The notes under the pieces were generated by a model. It ran no database searches, was not told where the DNA came from, and saw only the letters and a program-made list of their open reading frames with translations. The position numbers and the translations under genes were made by a program. Positions 6,239 through 13,898 of a stretch of 25,373 nucleotides of DNA are shown piece by piece (within the stretch, counting starts at the first letter, position 1; each line of letters starts with the position of its first letter). The DNA is from Mucinivorans sp036654415 (GTDB lineage: Bacteria > Bacteroidota > Bacteroidia > Bacteroidales > Rikenellaceae): assembly GCA_036654415.1 (NCBI GenBank), contig JAVVSB010000029.1, positions 1 to 25,373 on the forward strand. The letters are read 5' to 3'.

Positions 6239-9124
6239 TTATTTAGGCCAGATGGCTATTCTCTGCCCATCGACCTGCACAGCATAAAGTTTAGAGGTGG
6301 GGGTAATAAACTTGGTTGGTACGGTGAAACCTTTTTTCACAGTTTTGAACTTCACGACTCCCAAATCCCAGATTTCAAAAGCAGCAGCCCCTTCCCAATT
6401 GGTCACCGCAAAGTTATTGGCTGTAACGGCAACACTAATATTACTCTTTATTTTAGCGTTATCTCGGTAGTAAGTCCAGTAACCTGTATCACCTTTGGTA
6501 AAATTACGGTCTTGGTCTTCAGCATCCAACACATCTCTATCTTCGATATATTCGATTGGCCCAGCCTTGGGATAGTTCTTGGCCTTGACTTGTGCCTTAG
6601 CCGCATCAATCATCTCCTGAGTCATACAGTGGTGGAATTCGATATAATCGTAGATGGTAAAGTCAAGAGGAACAAAGAAACCCCAAGCCTCGAAAAAGTC
6701 AGTAAGATCTAACTTAGCAGCCTCGCAAGCCATAACATAGAGGTTCAAAGCAGCAGCCTCGGATTCACTATTGCCAAAGGATGGCCCCTGACGCAGAAGT
6801 TCAAAATATTTAGGCCAAAACTCAGTATCCTTACCAGCAATATGAAAATAGGTATAAAGCTGCCAATTCATACGAGCAAGCAACATTATATCAGTTCCCT
6901 GAACAGGGACACGGTGTAGAAGTAAGAATGGAGTGCGAGGATAGATGTTCCACTCAGGTTTTTGATCAGTGCCGGCATTAATCATCTGGTCTTGGTAGGC
7001 AAAACCAGCATCAATCAAGGTTTGAGCACCCTGGCCGCGCGACTTAAATCCCCACTGTGATTTGTAAACAAACAGATTAGAGAAGAAGTTGTTGGAGGCC
7101 TCGGTGTAGCCGTGGAAGTTGAACACATATTGGTGCATATGACCCATCTCGTGCGCTGGACCCCACATCAAGTCACGAGTACGCTTCATTGTCGCCTCAT
7201 TGAGACGCTCCATTAAGGTTTTTTGATTATAGTATGTTCTATAATCTGAAGCATTCATAAATTTGCCTGGAATGTCGCCAGCAATAAATACGTGACGGTG
7301 ATTGATTATCCCCTGTGTATATAATTTATCCAAACCCATAATTTCCCAATCCCACCAGCACATTTTGTCATACCATTCAAAAGCCTTGACAATCTGATAT
7401 TGAGGAATAAATTCACGTGGATAGATTAAGTGACTATAGAGCCCTACAATGTCAAACATATGGAAGGGGTCTTTACTTAGATGCATAATACGTTCATACT
7501 CTGAATTGGTCTTGTGTTGGGCAACATCCCAATAGCCATTTACGCGAGCTGACCCTTCGGGGAAGTGAACCTCAATAGGTTTTGCATCTGGATTATGCAA
7601 ATCATCTACATAATATTTAACATACAGCAATCCATCATTGAGTATGGTTATCTTGTTGACACCCGATTTGAGCATATAATTATCACCCCAAGCACCCTGA
7701 TAAGCATCGCAACTGAACAAATTGATATGCTGGCCCCAAACATTGCCAACGCATACAACCACCTCGTCACCTTTTTTGGCCCAAATGCCAGTTGGGTTAT
7801 CAGCCTGTCCCCACTTACGACTTTTGAAAATACCAGCCCACTTTTCGGGAGAGCTGAAGGCCTTGTAGGTACCCATGCGAAACTCTGGATTATAAGTACC
7901 CTTGCGCATGGCAACGGCTACATTTTGAAACATCTCTGGCAGAGCCGCGATATCCTTATCCGTAGCCTCGGCACGCACTGCCATACAAGCCGTGGTGGTA
8001 AAGACCTTAGCCAAAGAGCTCTCCAAGGTGTTTTCCTGGTTGTATTTGTAGAACTCTACCTCACGACATGTTGCATTACCGTTAACTCCATCTTGAATTT
8101 CAAAACGGACAGTCTTGACGTTTTGAAGTGGGGTGGCAAAATAAATTGGCATAACCAACCCAGAGCGTTTGAAATCATAGTCGCCCAACTTTGTCCACGT
8201 TCCAACTTCACGAGTGTTGTAGAGTATGGTCACCTTACCCCAATCTCCATTGCCACCACGGGGGCGCACAATAAGGTAGTCCAACGAGGTGGCATCGGTT
8301 GGCAGGTCACACTCCAAATATTTAGGAAAGTCACTTGGTTGGTCTTTCTTCCAATTGGAATGCCAAAAAGTAGACAGGTCACCATCATAGACAAAACCTG
8401 CAGGTGAACCATATTGTAAATCTGAAACACGAGCATCTATGGGACGGTAAAGAATATCAGGAACGATGACCACATCACCACCAGGGCCATGCTGCTTGAT
8501 GGTTATCACACGCACAAGCTCAGGAGTAATCCCCGTGGAACGGATGGTGATACTACCAATATGGGTGGCACCCGTATTGGGCTCTATTTTAAAGCTGTGG
8601 TGATAGGTCACCATAGAGCGCCCCTGAATCATTTGCGTAATCCAACTGTCGTTGGATGTGATGGTGTAGGGAACGTTGGTCGTGACATCAATGGGTAACT
8701 CACGTGCCTCTTTAAGCACATCAACCTCCAGAGACACATTGAGCAAAATATCGGGTGCTGTACCAAGCTGTGAGACAGTGACCGTGTCGGCCACAAAACC
8801 AGTAGTGGAGACCACACGAAATTGCGCCGTACGAGATTTGATATCATCGTTGACCGAAGTAGTGATAGTCACCTGAGAACTCTTGGGCAAGGCCACCACA
8901 GTAAGCCATCCGCTGGTGGCGGGGTCAATAAGTTCGGCCTTCCACTGCTCAGAAGTGGCAATAATAGACACTACTTTGTTGACCTCATCGGCCTTAAGAT
9001 TCATAATTTTTGATGATGCCGAAATTTTAAATTCATCTGGCGCAGGTTCCACAGGTTTGTTACATGCAACGAACATTACAAGCATCAAAGAGCTGTAAAT
9101 CACACTAAGTAAATTCTTTTTCAC
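6239..9124 (-). CDS. BACON / discoidin-like / peptidase M60 (enhancin-like) lipoprotein
   Basis: A 961-residue secreted metallopeptidase. Residues 1-20 form a lipoprotein signal with Cys21 as lipidation site (FVAC). Two BACON-like beta domains follow (about 32-122 and 124-213, each ending in a V-T-V/I-x-Q/K pattern). A discoidin-like carbohydrate-binding region lies at about 228-360 (DGDLSTFWHS, then RFEIQDGVNG). The M60 domain contains the zinc motif HEMGH at 658-662, with Glu675 in YTEASNN as likely third ligand. Characterised Bacteroides proteins of similar architecture (BT4244 of B. thetaiotaomicron) cleave the backbone of O-glycosylated, mucin-type glycoproteins. A role in host mucin or other glycoprotein breakdown is therefore inferred. 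No SusC/SusD or glycosidase genes are adjacent, so it is not in a recognisable polysaccharide-utilisation locus. All expected catalytic residues are present and the frame is intact. Confidence 0.88.
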   Translation of the reverse strand: MKKNLLSVIYSSLMLVMFVACNKPVEPAPDEFKISASSKIMNLKADEVNKVVSIIATSEQWKAELIDPATSGWLTVVALPKSSQVTITTSVNDDIKSRTAQFRVVSTTGFVADTVTVSQLGTAPDILLNVSLEVDVLKEARELPIDVTTNVPYTITSNDSWITQMIQGRSMVTYHHSFKIEPNTGATHIGSITIRSTGITPELVRVITIKQHGPGGDVVIVPDILYRPIDARVSDLQYGSPAGFVYDGDLSTFWHSNWKKDQPSDFPKYLECDLPTDATSLDYLIVRPRGGNGDWGKVTILYNTREVGTWTKLGDYDFKRSGLVMPIYFATPLQNVKTVRFEIQDGVNGNATCREVEFYKYNQENTLESSLAKVFTTTACMAVRAEATDKDIAALPEMFQNVAVAMRKGTYNPEFRMGTYKAFSSPEKWAGIFKSRKWGQADNPTGIWAKKGDEVVVCVGNVWGQHINLFSCDAYQGAWGDNYMLKSGVNKITILNDGLLYVKYYVDDLHNPDAKPIEVHFPEGSARVNGYWDVAQHKTNSEYERIMHLSKDPFHMFDIVGLYSHLIYPREFIPQYQIVKAFEWYDKMCWWDWEIMGLDKLYTQGIINHRHVFIAGDIPGKFMNASDYRTYYNQKTLMERLNEATMKRTRDLMWGPAHEMGHMHQYVFNFHGYTEASNNFFSNLFVYKSQWGFKSRGQGAQTLIDAGFAYQDQMINAGTDQKPEWNIYPRTPFLLLHRVPVQGTDIMLLARMNWQLYTYFHIAGKDTEFWPKYFELLRQGPSFGNSESEAAALNLYVMACEAAKLDLTDFFEAWGFFVPLDFTIYDYIEFHHCMTQEMIDAAKAQVKAKNYPKAGPIEYIEDRDVLDAEDQDRNFTKGDTGYWTYYRDNAKIKSNISVAVTANNFAVTNWEGAAAFEIWDLGVVKFKTVKKGFTVPTKFITPTSKLYAVQVDGQRIAIWPK

Positions 9125-9158
9125 AGGGTACAGTTAGTTTTTGTTAGAAATTATGCAC

Positions 9159-9186
9159 CGAAGATAATACTTTTTAGGCAAACAAA
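9159..9186 (-). promoter_or_regulatory. weak candidate promoter of the M60 gene
   Basis: On the minus strand TATCTTCG (9166-9159) matches the -7 consensus TAnnTTTG at all but one position. Two tandem TTTG words lie upstream (9186-9179), with 16 or 12 nt spacing, shorter than the usual 19-21. The leader would be about 27 nt. Only moderate support. Confidence 0.3.
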
Positions 9187-9257
9187 CAACTTTAAGTGAA
9201 ATTTAGCCTAAAAACCCCTCATTTTCATGGAATTTTGTTTGGCAAAGTCCACGCCAC

Positions 9258-9287
9258 TTTATTTTACACATCTTTTTCGTACCTTTG
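9258..9287 (+). promoter_or_regulatory. clpP-clpX promoter (Bacteroidetes type)
   Basis: TACCTTTG at 9280-9287 is a perfect TAnnTTTG -7 box ending 21 nt before the clpP ATG. TTTA at 9258-9261 is a 3-of-4 match to the -33 TTTG, with an 18-nt spacer. The predicted leader is about 15 nt, A-rich and without a Shine-Dalgarno. Confidence 0.65.
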
Positions 9288-9308
9288 TAAATCTCTAACA
9301 AAACAGAC

Positions 9309-9971
9309 ATGAACGATTTCAAAAAATTCGCAATCAGTAGCGGCATCTCCTCGGCTCGATTGGACCAGTGGGCTGACTATATCTCGCCAACAATTATTGA
9401 AGAGAGGCAGCTAAATATTGCCTCAATGGATATATTCTCCAGGCTTATGATGGATAGAATCATCTTCCTTGGGTGCCCCATCAACGATGATGTGGCCAAC
9501 ATAATCCAAGCTCAACTGCTCTTTTTGGAGAGTGTGGACCCAAAGCGCGACATAACCATCTACGTCAATTCGCCAGGTGGGTCTGTCTCAGCAGGTCTGG
9601 GCATCTACGATACCATGCAACTAATTGAGCCAGATGTGGCTACCGTTTGTACGGGTATGGCAGCCTCGATGGGAGCGGTACTACTTACGGCTGGAGCTGC
9701 TGGAAAACGATCAGCCCTAACCCACTCGCGTATGATGCTCCACCAGCCACTGGGTGCAGCCGAAGGACAGGCCTCGGACATAGAGATTCAGGCACGCGAA
9801 ATTATGAAAGCCAAGGCTGAGCTATACGAAATTCTGGCTCTGCATACAGGCAAGAGTATAGAACAGATTACCACTGATTCAGACCGTAATTTTTGGCTTA
9901 CCTCACAACAAGCTGTAGAGTATGGAGCCATTGACACAATATTAACAAAACGCGACTATGTCAAAAGATAA
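9309..9971 (+). CDS. clpP: ATP-dependent Clp protease proteolytic subunit ClpP
   Basis: ClpP forms the double-heptamer serine peptidase chamber that degrades proteins unfolded by ClpX. The 220-residue product carries the complete catalytic triad: Ser120 in TGMAASMG, His145 in MMLHQPLG and Asp192 in SDRNFW. The oligomerisation and substrate segment YVNSPGGSVSAGLGIYDTM (85-103) is intact. The N-terminal 30 residues are a variable, probably processed extension, as is common in Bacteroidetes ClpP. It is transcribed with clpX, whose ATG lies inside the last codons of clpP (14-nt overlap). Trigger factor (tig), which often precedes clpP in related genomes, is not present here; the neighbour is a divergent peptidase gene. 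Length is normal. Confidence 0.97.
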   Translation: MNDFKKFAISSGISSARLDQWADYISPTIIEERQLNIASMDIFSRLMMDRIIFLGCPINDDVANIIQAQLLFLESVDPKRDITIYVNSPGGSVSAGLGIYDTMQLIEPDVATVCTGMAASMGAVLLTAGAAGKRSALTHSRMMLHQPLGAAEGQASDIEIQAREIMKAKAELYEILALHTGKSIEQITTDSDRNFWLTSQQAVEYGAIDTILTKRDYVKR

Positions 9972-11199
9972 CGATAAATGCTCATTCTGCGGCAAGGGAG
10001 TAGACCAGGTGCCAATGCTAATTCGTGGTAACACGGGTAATATATGTTCGGAGTGTGCCCAAGGAGCTTTCGCTATGGTGGAGGAACATTTGGAGTTGGA
10101 AAAAACTACTGAAATACAAAAAGAGAGTAATGCAGCACAGCAATGTATTAAAGACCACTTCAGCACACAAAAACCACAACAGATAAAAGAGTATCTCGAC
10201 CAATATGTTATCGGTCAGCAACAAGCCAAACGATATATATCGGTGGCAGTATATAACCACTACAAACGACTTCTATATCAAGGAGACGATAAGGGGGTGG
10301 AACTCGAAAAGAGCAATATGCTGTTGGTAGGCGAAACTGGGACTGGCAAAACGCTTATCGCCAAGACTATAGCTCGCCTTCTTGGCGTACCTTTTGCCAT
10401 AGCCGATGCCACAGCTTTGACTGAAGCAGGCTATGTGGGCGAAGATGTGGAGAATATTCTCACCCGTTTACTTCAGGCTGCCGATTACAATGTTCAGGCT
10501 GCCGAACGAGGTATTATCTTCATCGACGAAATAGACAAGATAGCCCGCAAGAGCGAAAGTGCCTCCATAACACGCGACGTTTCGGGCGAGGGAGTTCAAC
10601 AGGCATTGCTCAAAATTCTTGAGGGTACTATTGTCAATGTACCACCCAAAGGTGGACGTAAACACCCCGAGCAGGCATTCACGCAGGTCAACACCAAAAA
10701 CATACTCTTCATCTGTGGCGGAGCCTTTGATGGAGTGCAAAAGAGAATTGCGGCACGACTCAACACACGTGTCATGGGTTACGGCCAACAACATAAAGTA
10801 GCGGACATTGACACTGAGAACCTTATGCAGTATATCACGCCAAAAGATATACGTAGTTTTGGTTTGATTCCTGAACTGGTTGGGCGACTTCCTGTGATTG
10901 CCCATTTGGAGCCGCTCTCACGGGAGGCTCTGCGTGAGATTCTCACCCAGCCTAAAAACGCCATAATCAAACAATATGAAGCCCTATTTGCCATGGACGG
11001 GGTCAAACTTAGCTTTGAGGATGAAGTATTGGACTACATTGTGGATAAGGCTTTGGAGTATAAGCTAGGAGCACGTGGTCTACGCTCAATTTGCGAGACG
11101 ATAATGGTTGAGGCTATGTATGAACTGCCATCGACAACGCGCAAGAATTTCAAAGTAAAATTGGGATATGCCCGCGACAAGTTTGAAAAACTGAAGTAA
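9958..11199 (+). CDS. clpX: ATP-dependent Clp protease ATP-binding subunit ClpX
   Basis: ClpX is the AAA+ hexameric unfoldase that recognises substrates and threads them into ClpP. In the 413-residue product the N-terminal C4 zinc domain has Cys8/Cys11 and Cys30/Cys33. The AAA+ core has Walker A GETGTGKT (125-132), pore loop GYVG (158-161), Walker B IIFIDE (186-191), a second pore loop around GGRKHPEQ (232-239), the arginine finger in ELVGR (Arg310) and sensor 2 GARGLR (371-376). The ClpP-docking loop, IGF in E. coli, reads MGYG here (273-276). It overlaps clpP by 14 nt, so the two are translationally linked. A terminator follows the stop by 9 nt. Confidence 0.97.
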   Translation: MSKDNDKCSFCGKGVDQVPMLIRGNTGNICSECAQGAFAMVEEHLELEKTTEIQKESNAAQQCIKDHFSTQKPQQIKEYLDQYVIGQQQAKRYISVAVYNHYKRLLYQGDDKGVELEKSNMLLVGETGTGKTLIAKTIARLLGVPFAIADATALTEAGYVGEDVENILTRLLQAADYNVQAAERGIIFIDEIDKIARKSESASITRDVSGEGVQQALLKILEGTIVNVPPKGGRKHPEQAFTQVNTKNILFICGGAFDGVQKRIAARLNTRVMGYGQQHKVADIDTENLMQYITPKDIRSFGLIPELVGRLPVIAHLEPLSREALREILTQPKNAIIKQYEALFAMDGVKLSFEDEVLDYIVDKALEYKLGARGLRSICETIMVEAMYELPSTTRKNFKVKLGYARDKFEKLK

Positions 11200-11208
11200 A
11201 AATACGTA

Positions 11209-11255
11209 AAAAGCAGGGCTTGAAAATCATTACTGGTTCCTCAAGCCCTGCTTTT
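11209..11255. terminator. bidirectional terminator between clpX and hisIE
   Basis: A perfect 15-bp stem (11209-11223 with 11241-11255) encloses a 17-nt loop, with A/T runs on both outer sides. It lies 9 nt after the clpX stop and 10 nt before the hisIE stop on the opposite strand, so it serves both convergent operons. Confidence 0.9.
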
Positions 11256-11265
11256 ATTATTGCCC

Positions 11266-11868
11266 TTACTTATGTCTGCGCGCCAACTCCTCTTCTAGGT
11301 CGGCCATAGAGCAACCAGTAACCTCCAGCAAAACCAAAAGGTGGTACATCAAATCTGAGGCCTCGTAAATCATAGCTTCACGATTGCATGCCACAGCCTC
11401 GATAACAGTCTCGACAGCCTCTTCACCAACCTTTTGGGCAATCTTGTTGACCCCCTTATTAAAAAGGTGTGTAGTGTATGAACCCTCGGGCATCTGCTCG
11501 TGACGACCACGAATAACCGACTGTAGATAACCAACAAAACCTTCGGTTTCACGAGTACCAAAACAACTCTTACTGCCAGTGTGGCATGTGTTACCGATGG
11601 GATTGACACGAATCAACAGAGTATCCTTATCACAATCAACGGCCACCGAGACAATAGTTAGGAAATGGCCACTCTGCTCGCCCTTAGTCCACAAACGCCC
11701 CTTGGTTCGACTCCAAAAGGTAACAAGTCCATCGGCCATACTCTTGTTGTAAGCCTCGGCATTCATATATCCAACCATCAACACCATCAATGTGGCATCA
11801 TCCTGAATAACAACAGGTAACAGCCCATCGCTATTTTTGCTCAAAGAGAGATCTTCAAATTTAATCAT
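11266..11868 (-). CDS. hisIE: bifunctional phosphoribosyl-AMP cyclohydrolase / phosphoribosyl-ATP pyrophosphatase HisIE
   Basis: This fused enzyme catalyses steps 2 and 3 of histidine synthesis. The N-terminal HisI half (1-107) has the metal motif DCDKD (78-82) and zinc ligands Cys95 and Cys102 in GNTCHTGSKSCFG. The C-terminal HisE half (about 112-200) is an all-helical MazG-like pyrophosphohydrolase, with KVGEEAVETVIEA (146-158) and EASDLMYHLLVLL (169-181). The length of 200 residues is standard for the fusion. It is the last gene of the his operon and its ATG overlaps the hisF stop by 4 nt. The terminator at 11209-11255 follows. Confidence 0.97.
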   Translation of the reverse strand: MIKFEDLSLSKNSDGLLPVVIQDDATLMVLMVGYMNAEAYNKSMADGLVTFWSRTKGRLWTKGEQSGHFLTIVSVAVDCDKDTLLIRVNPIGNTCHTGSKSCFGTRETEGFVGYLQSVIRGRHEQMPEGSYTTHLFNKGVNKIAQKVGEEAVETVIEAVACNREAMIYEASDLMYHLLVLLEVTGCSMADLEEELARRHK

Positions 11869-12620
11869 AATCTTATTTGTATATTCATTTTATGTAAACT
11901 TTGTTTTAAGAACGGGATAGGGATGGTATTATAGTGAAAAATCGAGGCCGCCAAAGCAGCATCAGCTCCACCAACAGTCAACACATCGGCAATATCCTGC
12001 ACCGAACCAGCTCCACCCGAAGCAATAATGGGGATTGAGAGCCCATGAGCAAGCTCGGCAAAGGTCTCACAAGGATAGCCAGCCTGGGTGCCATCATTGT
12101 CCATCGAGGTAAAAAGTATCTCCCCCGCGCCACGCTCCTGAGCCTGATAAGCCCAACTAAAAAGTTCTTTGTCGGTCAGCCTCTTACCTCCATGCGTGGT
12201 GACAACCCAACGACCATCTATCTTTTTGGCATCAATAGCCACCACCACAAATTGATTGCCATATTTAGCCGCAATTTCATCAATCAGGGCTGGACGAGTT
12301 ACGGCTGCAGAATTGATGGAGACCTTGTCGGCCCCAGAGAGCAATAATCGTGAGGCATCGTCCACCGAACTTATACCACCACCAACAGTGAATGGAATAT
12401 TGATATTCATGGCAATACGCTCGACCAGAGCAGAAAAAGTACGACGAGCCTGCTCAGTGGCACTGATGTCCAGATAGACCAACTCATCGGCCCCCTGTTG
12501 AGCATAGTATCGCCCCATGGCCACAGGGTCACCAACGCTCTGAAGCTCGAGAAAATTAACCCCCTTAACAGTCTGTCCATCCTTAATATCAAGACATGGT
12601 ATTATCCTCTTTGCAAGCAT
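11865..12620 (-). CDS. hisF: imidazole glycerol phosphate synthase cyclase subunit HisF
   Basis: HisF is a (beta/alpha)8 barrel that joins ammonia from HisH to PRFAR, giving imidazole glycerol phosphate and AICAR. The 251-residue protein begins with the family-typical MLAKRIIPCLDIKDG. The catalytic Asp11 and Asp130 (VVVAIDAKK) are present, and phosphate-binding glycines lie in FTVGGGIS and IASGGAGS. The ATG at 12620 lies 19 nt inside hisA; the conserved N-terminus makes this overlap real rather than a start error. It overlaps hisIE by 4 nt downstream. Confidence 0.97.
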   Translation of the reverse strand: MLAKRIIPCLDIKDGQTVKGVNFLELQSVGDPVAMGRYYAQQGADELVYLDISATEQARRTFSALVERIAMNINIPFTVGGGISSVDDASRLLLSGADKVSINSAAVTRPALIDEIAAKYGNQFVVVAIDAKKIDGRWVVTTHGGKRLTDKELFSWAYQAQERGAGEILFTSMDNDGTQAGYPCETFAELAHGLSIPIIASGGAGSVQDIADVLTVGGADAALAASIFHYNTIPIPFLKQSLHKMNIQIRL

Positions 12621-13321
12621 TGTTCAATCTCTTTTAAGGTTATTTTCCCCTCGTAAATGGCCTTGCCCACAATTACACTCCTAAGTCCCATATCATTGAG
12701 TTTCAATATATCATCCATATTGCTTATGCCTCCACTAACGGTAATATCTATCAGCGGGAACCCCCTTTGTAGCTGTTCATAAAGCTCGAAAGCAGGGCCA
12801 GAAAGCATACCGTCTTTTGAGATATCAGTACAGATAACTTGCGAGGGATTAAAGCGAGCAATAAGTTCTTGCACAGTAACTTGAGACTGCTGCAACCAGC
12901 CATTTATTGATATAAAACCATTTTTTATATCAGCTCCCAACACAACCCTCTCGCGCCCAAATTCCTCAATCCAACTCTCCATCATTTGAGGATTACTCAC
13001 GGCCACACTACCACATATAACTCTTTTAGCACCAGCCTTAAGCACCTCTTCAAGCGATTGCCTACTTTTGACTCCTCCACCCCACTGAATCTCCAAAGAA
13101 CAACTCTCAGCAACCGCACTGAGTACATCTAAATTCATTGGTTGCGAAAATTTAGCACCATCTAAATCAACCATATGCAGCCTTTTAAGCCCTATATCTT
13201 CATAAGAACGAGCCAAGGCAACTGGGTCAGACGAGTAGCTCTTACTTTGGCCGTAATCGCCCTGGGTCAAGCGAACACAGTGGCCACCAATAAGGTCAAT
13301 AGCAGGTATAATTTGAATCAT
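12602..13321 (-). CDS. hisA: ProFAR isomerase HisA
   Basis: HisA isomerises ProFAR to PRFAR by an Amadori rearrangement on a (beta/alpha)8 barrel, the sister fold of HisF. The 239-residue protein starts MIQIIPAIDLIGGHCVRL, with catalytic Asp9. The second catalytic region is CTDISKDGMLSGP (164-176). The phosphate-binding loops are IQWGGGVKS and TVSGGISN. It overlaps hisH by 4 nt upstream (13318-13321) and hisF by 19 nt downstream. It is not the dual-substrate PriA form as far as can be judged, since a separate trp context is absent, but residue-level discrimination was not attempted. Confidence 0.96.
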   Translation of the reverse strand: MIQIIPAIDLIGGHCVRLTQGDYGQSKSYSSDPVALARSYEDIGLKRLHMVDLDGAKFSQPMNLDVLSAVAESCSLEIQWGGGVKSRQSLEEVLKAGAKRVICGSVAVSNPQMMESWIEEFGRERVVLGADIKNGFISINGWLQQSQVTVQELIARFNPSQVICTDISKDGMLSGPAFELYEQLQRGFPLIDITVSGGISNMDDILKLNDMGLRSVIVGKAIYEGKITLKEIEQCLQRG

Positions 13322-13896
13322 AATTCCAGAAAGTTTTTAAGTATTCTTTCGCCTGTTGAACCGCTTTTTTCGGGGTGAAACTGCGTACCAAAAAAATTAT
13401 CACGACCAAGGGCTGCACTAAACTGCATGCCATACGTGGTACGAGCAATGGTCTCTGAAGAGATATCAGCGGCATAACTGTGAACATAGTAGACCCATTC
13501 CGAGGGGGCTATGTCACGAAAAAGAGGCCCCTTGAGCTCTTCAATAGTATTCCACCCCATCTCTGGGATTTTGATATCACCCTCCAACCGTTTGACCTTG
13601 GTGTGGAAGATACCCAAACAAGAGGTATCGCCCTCGGCACTATATTCGCACATCAACTGCATACCAATACAAACACCCAACAGCGGGCGCTGAACCCTTT
13701 GAAGTACCTCCACAAGGTCACGCTCCTTAAGCCGCTCCATTGCCACATCGGCACACCCAACCCCAGGCAAGATAACCCTATCGGCCATGGCAATCTCATC
13801 ACCAAGACTGGTAACTATATATTCTGCCCCAAGCCTTCGTAAGGCACAACCAACTGAAAAAAGGTTGCCAGAATCGTAATCTACAATGGCTATCAT
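13318..13896 (-). CDS. hisH: imidazole glycerol phosphate synthase glutamine amidotransferase subunit HisH
   Basis: HisH is the class I glutaminase that supplies ammonia to HisF. The 192-residue product has the full triad: Cys76 in LLGVCIGMQ, and His174 and Glu176 in TQFHPEKSG. The N-terminal VDYDSGNLFSV motif and the oxyanion region LPGVG are typical. Its ATG follows the hisB stop by 2 nt, and its stop overlaps the hisA ATG by 4 nt. The order hisH-hisA-hisF places both synthase subunits on one transcript. Confidence 0.97.
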   Translation of the reverse strand: MIAIVDYDSGNLFSVGCALRRLGAEYIVTSLGDEIAMADRVILPGVGCADVAMERLKERDLVEVLQRVQRPLLGVCIGMQLMCEYSAEGDTSCLGIFHTKVKRLEGDIKIPEMGWNTIEELKGPLFRDIAPSEWVYYVHSYAADISSETIARTTYGMQFSAALGRDNFFGTQFHPEKSGSTGERILKNFLEL

Positions 13897-13898
13897 AA

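Noticed and set aside
7565..8407. 280-codon plus-strand open frame inside the M60 gene
   Set aside because: It is antisense to conserved BACON/discoidin/M60 coding sequence, its product looks like no known family and lacks domain structure. A chance open frame opposite a long gene is the simplest reading.
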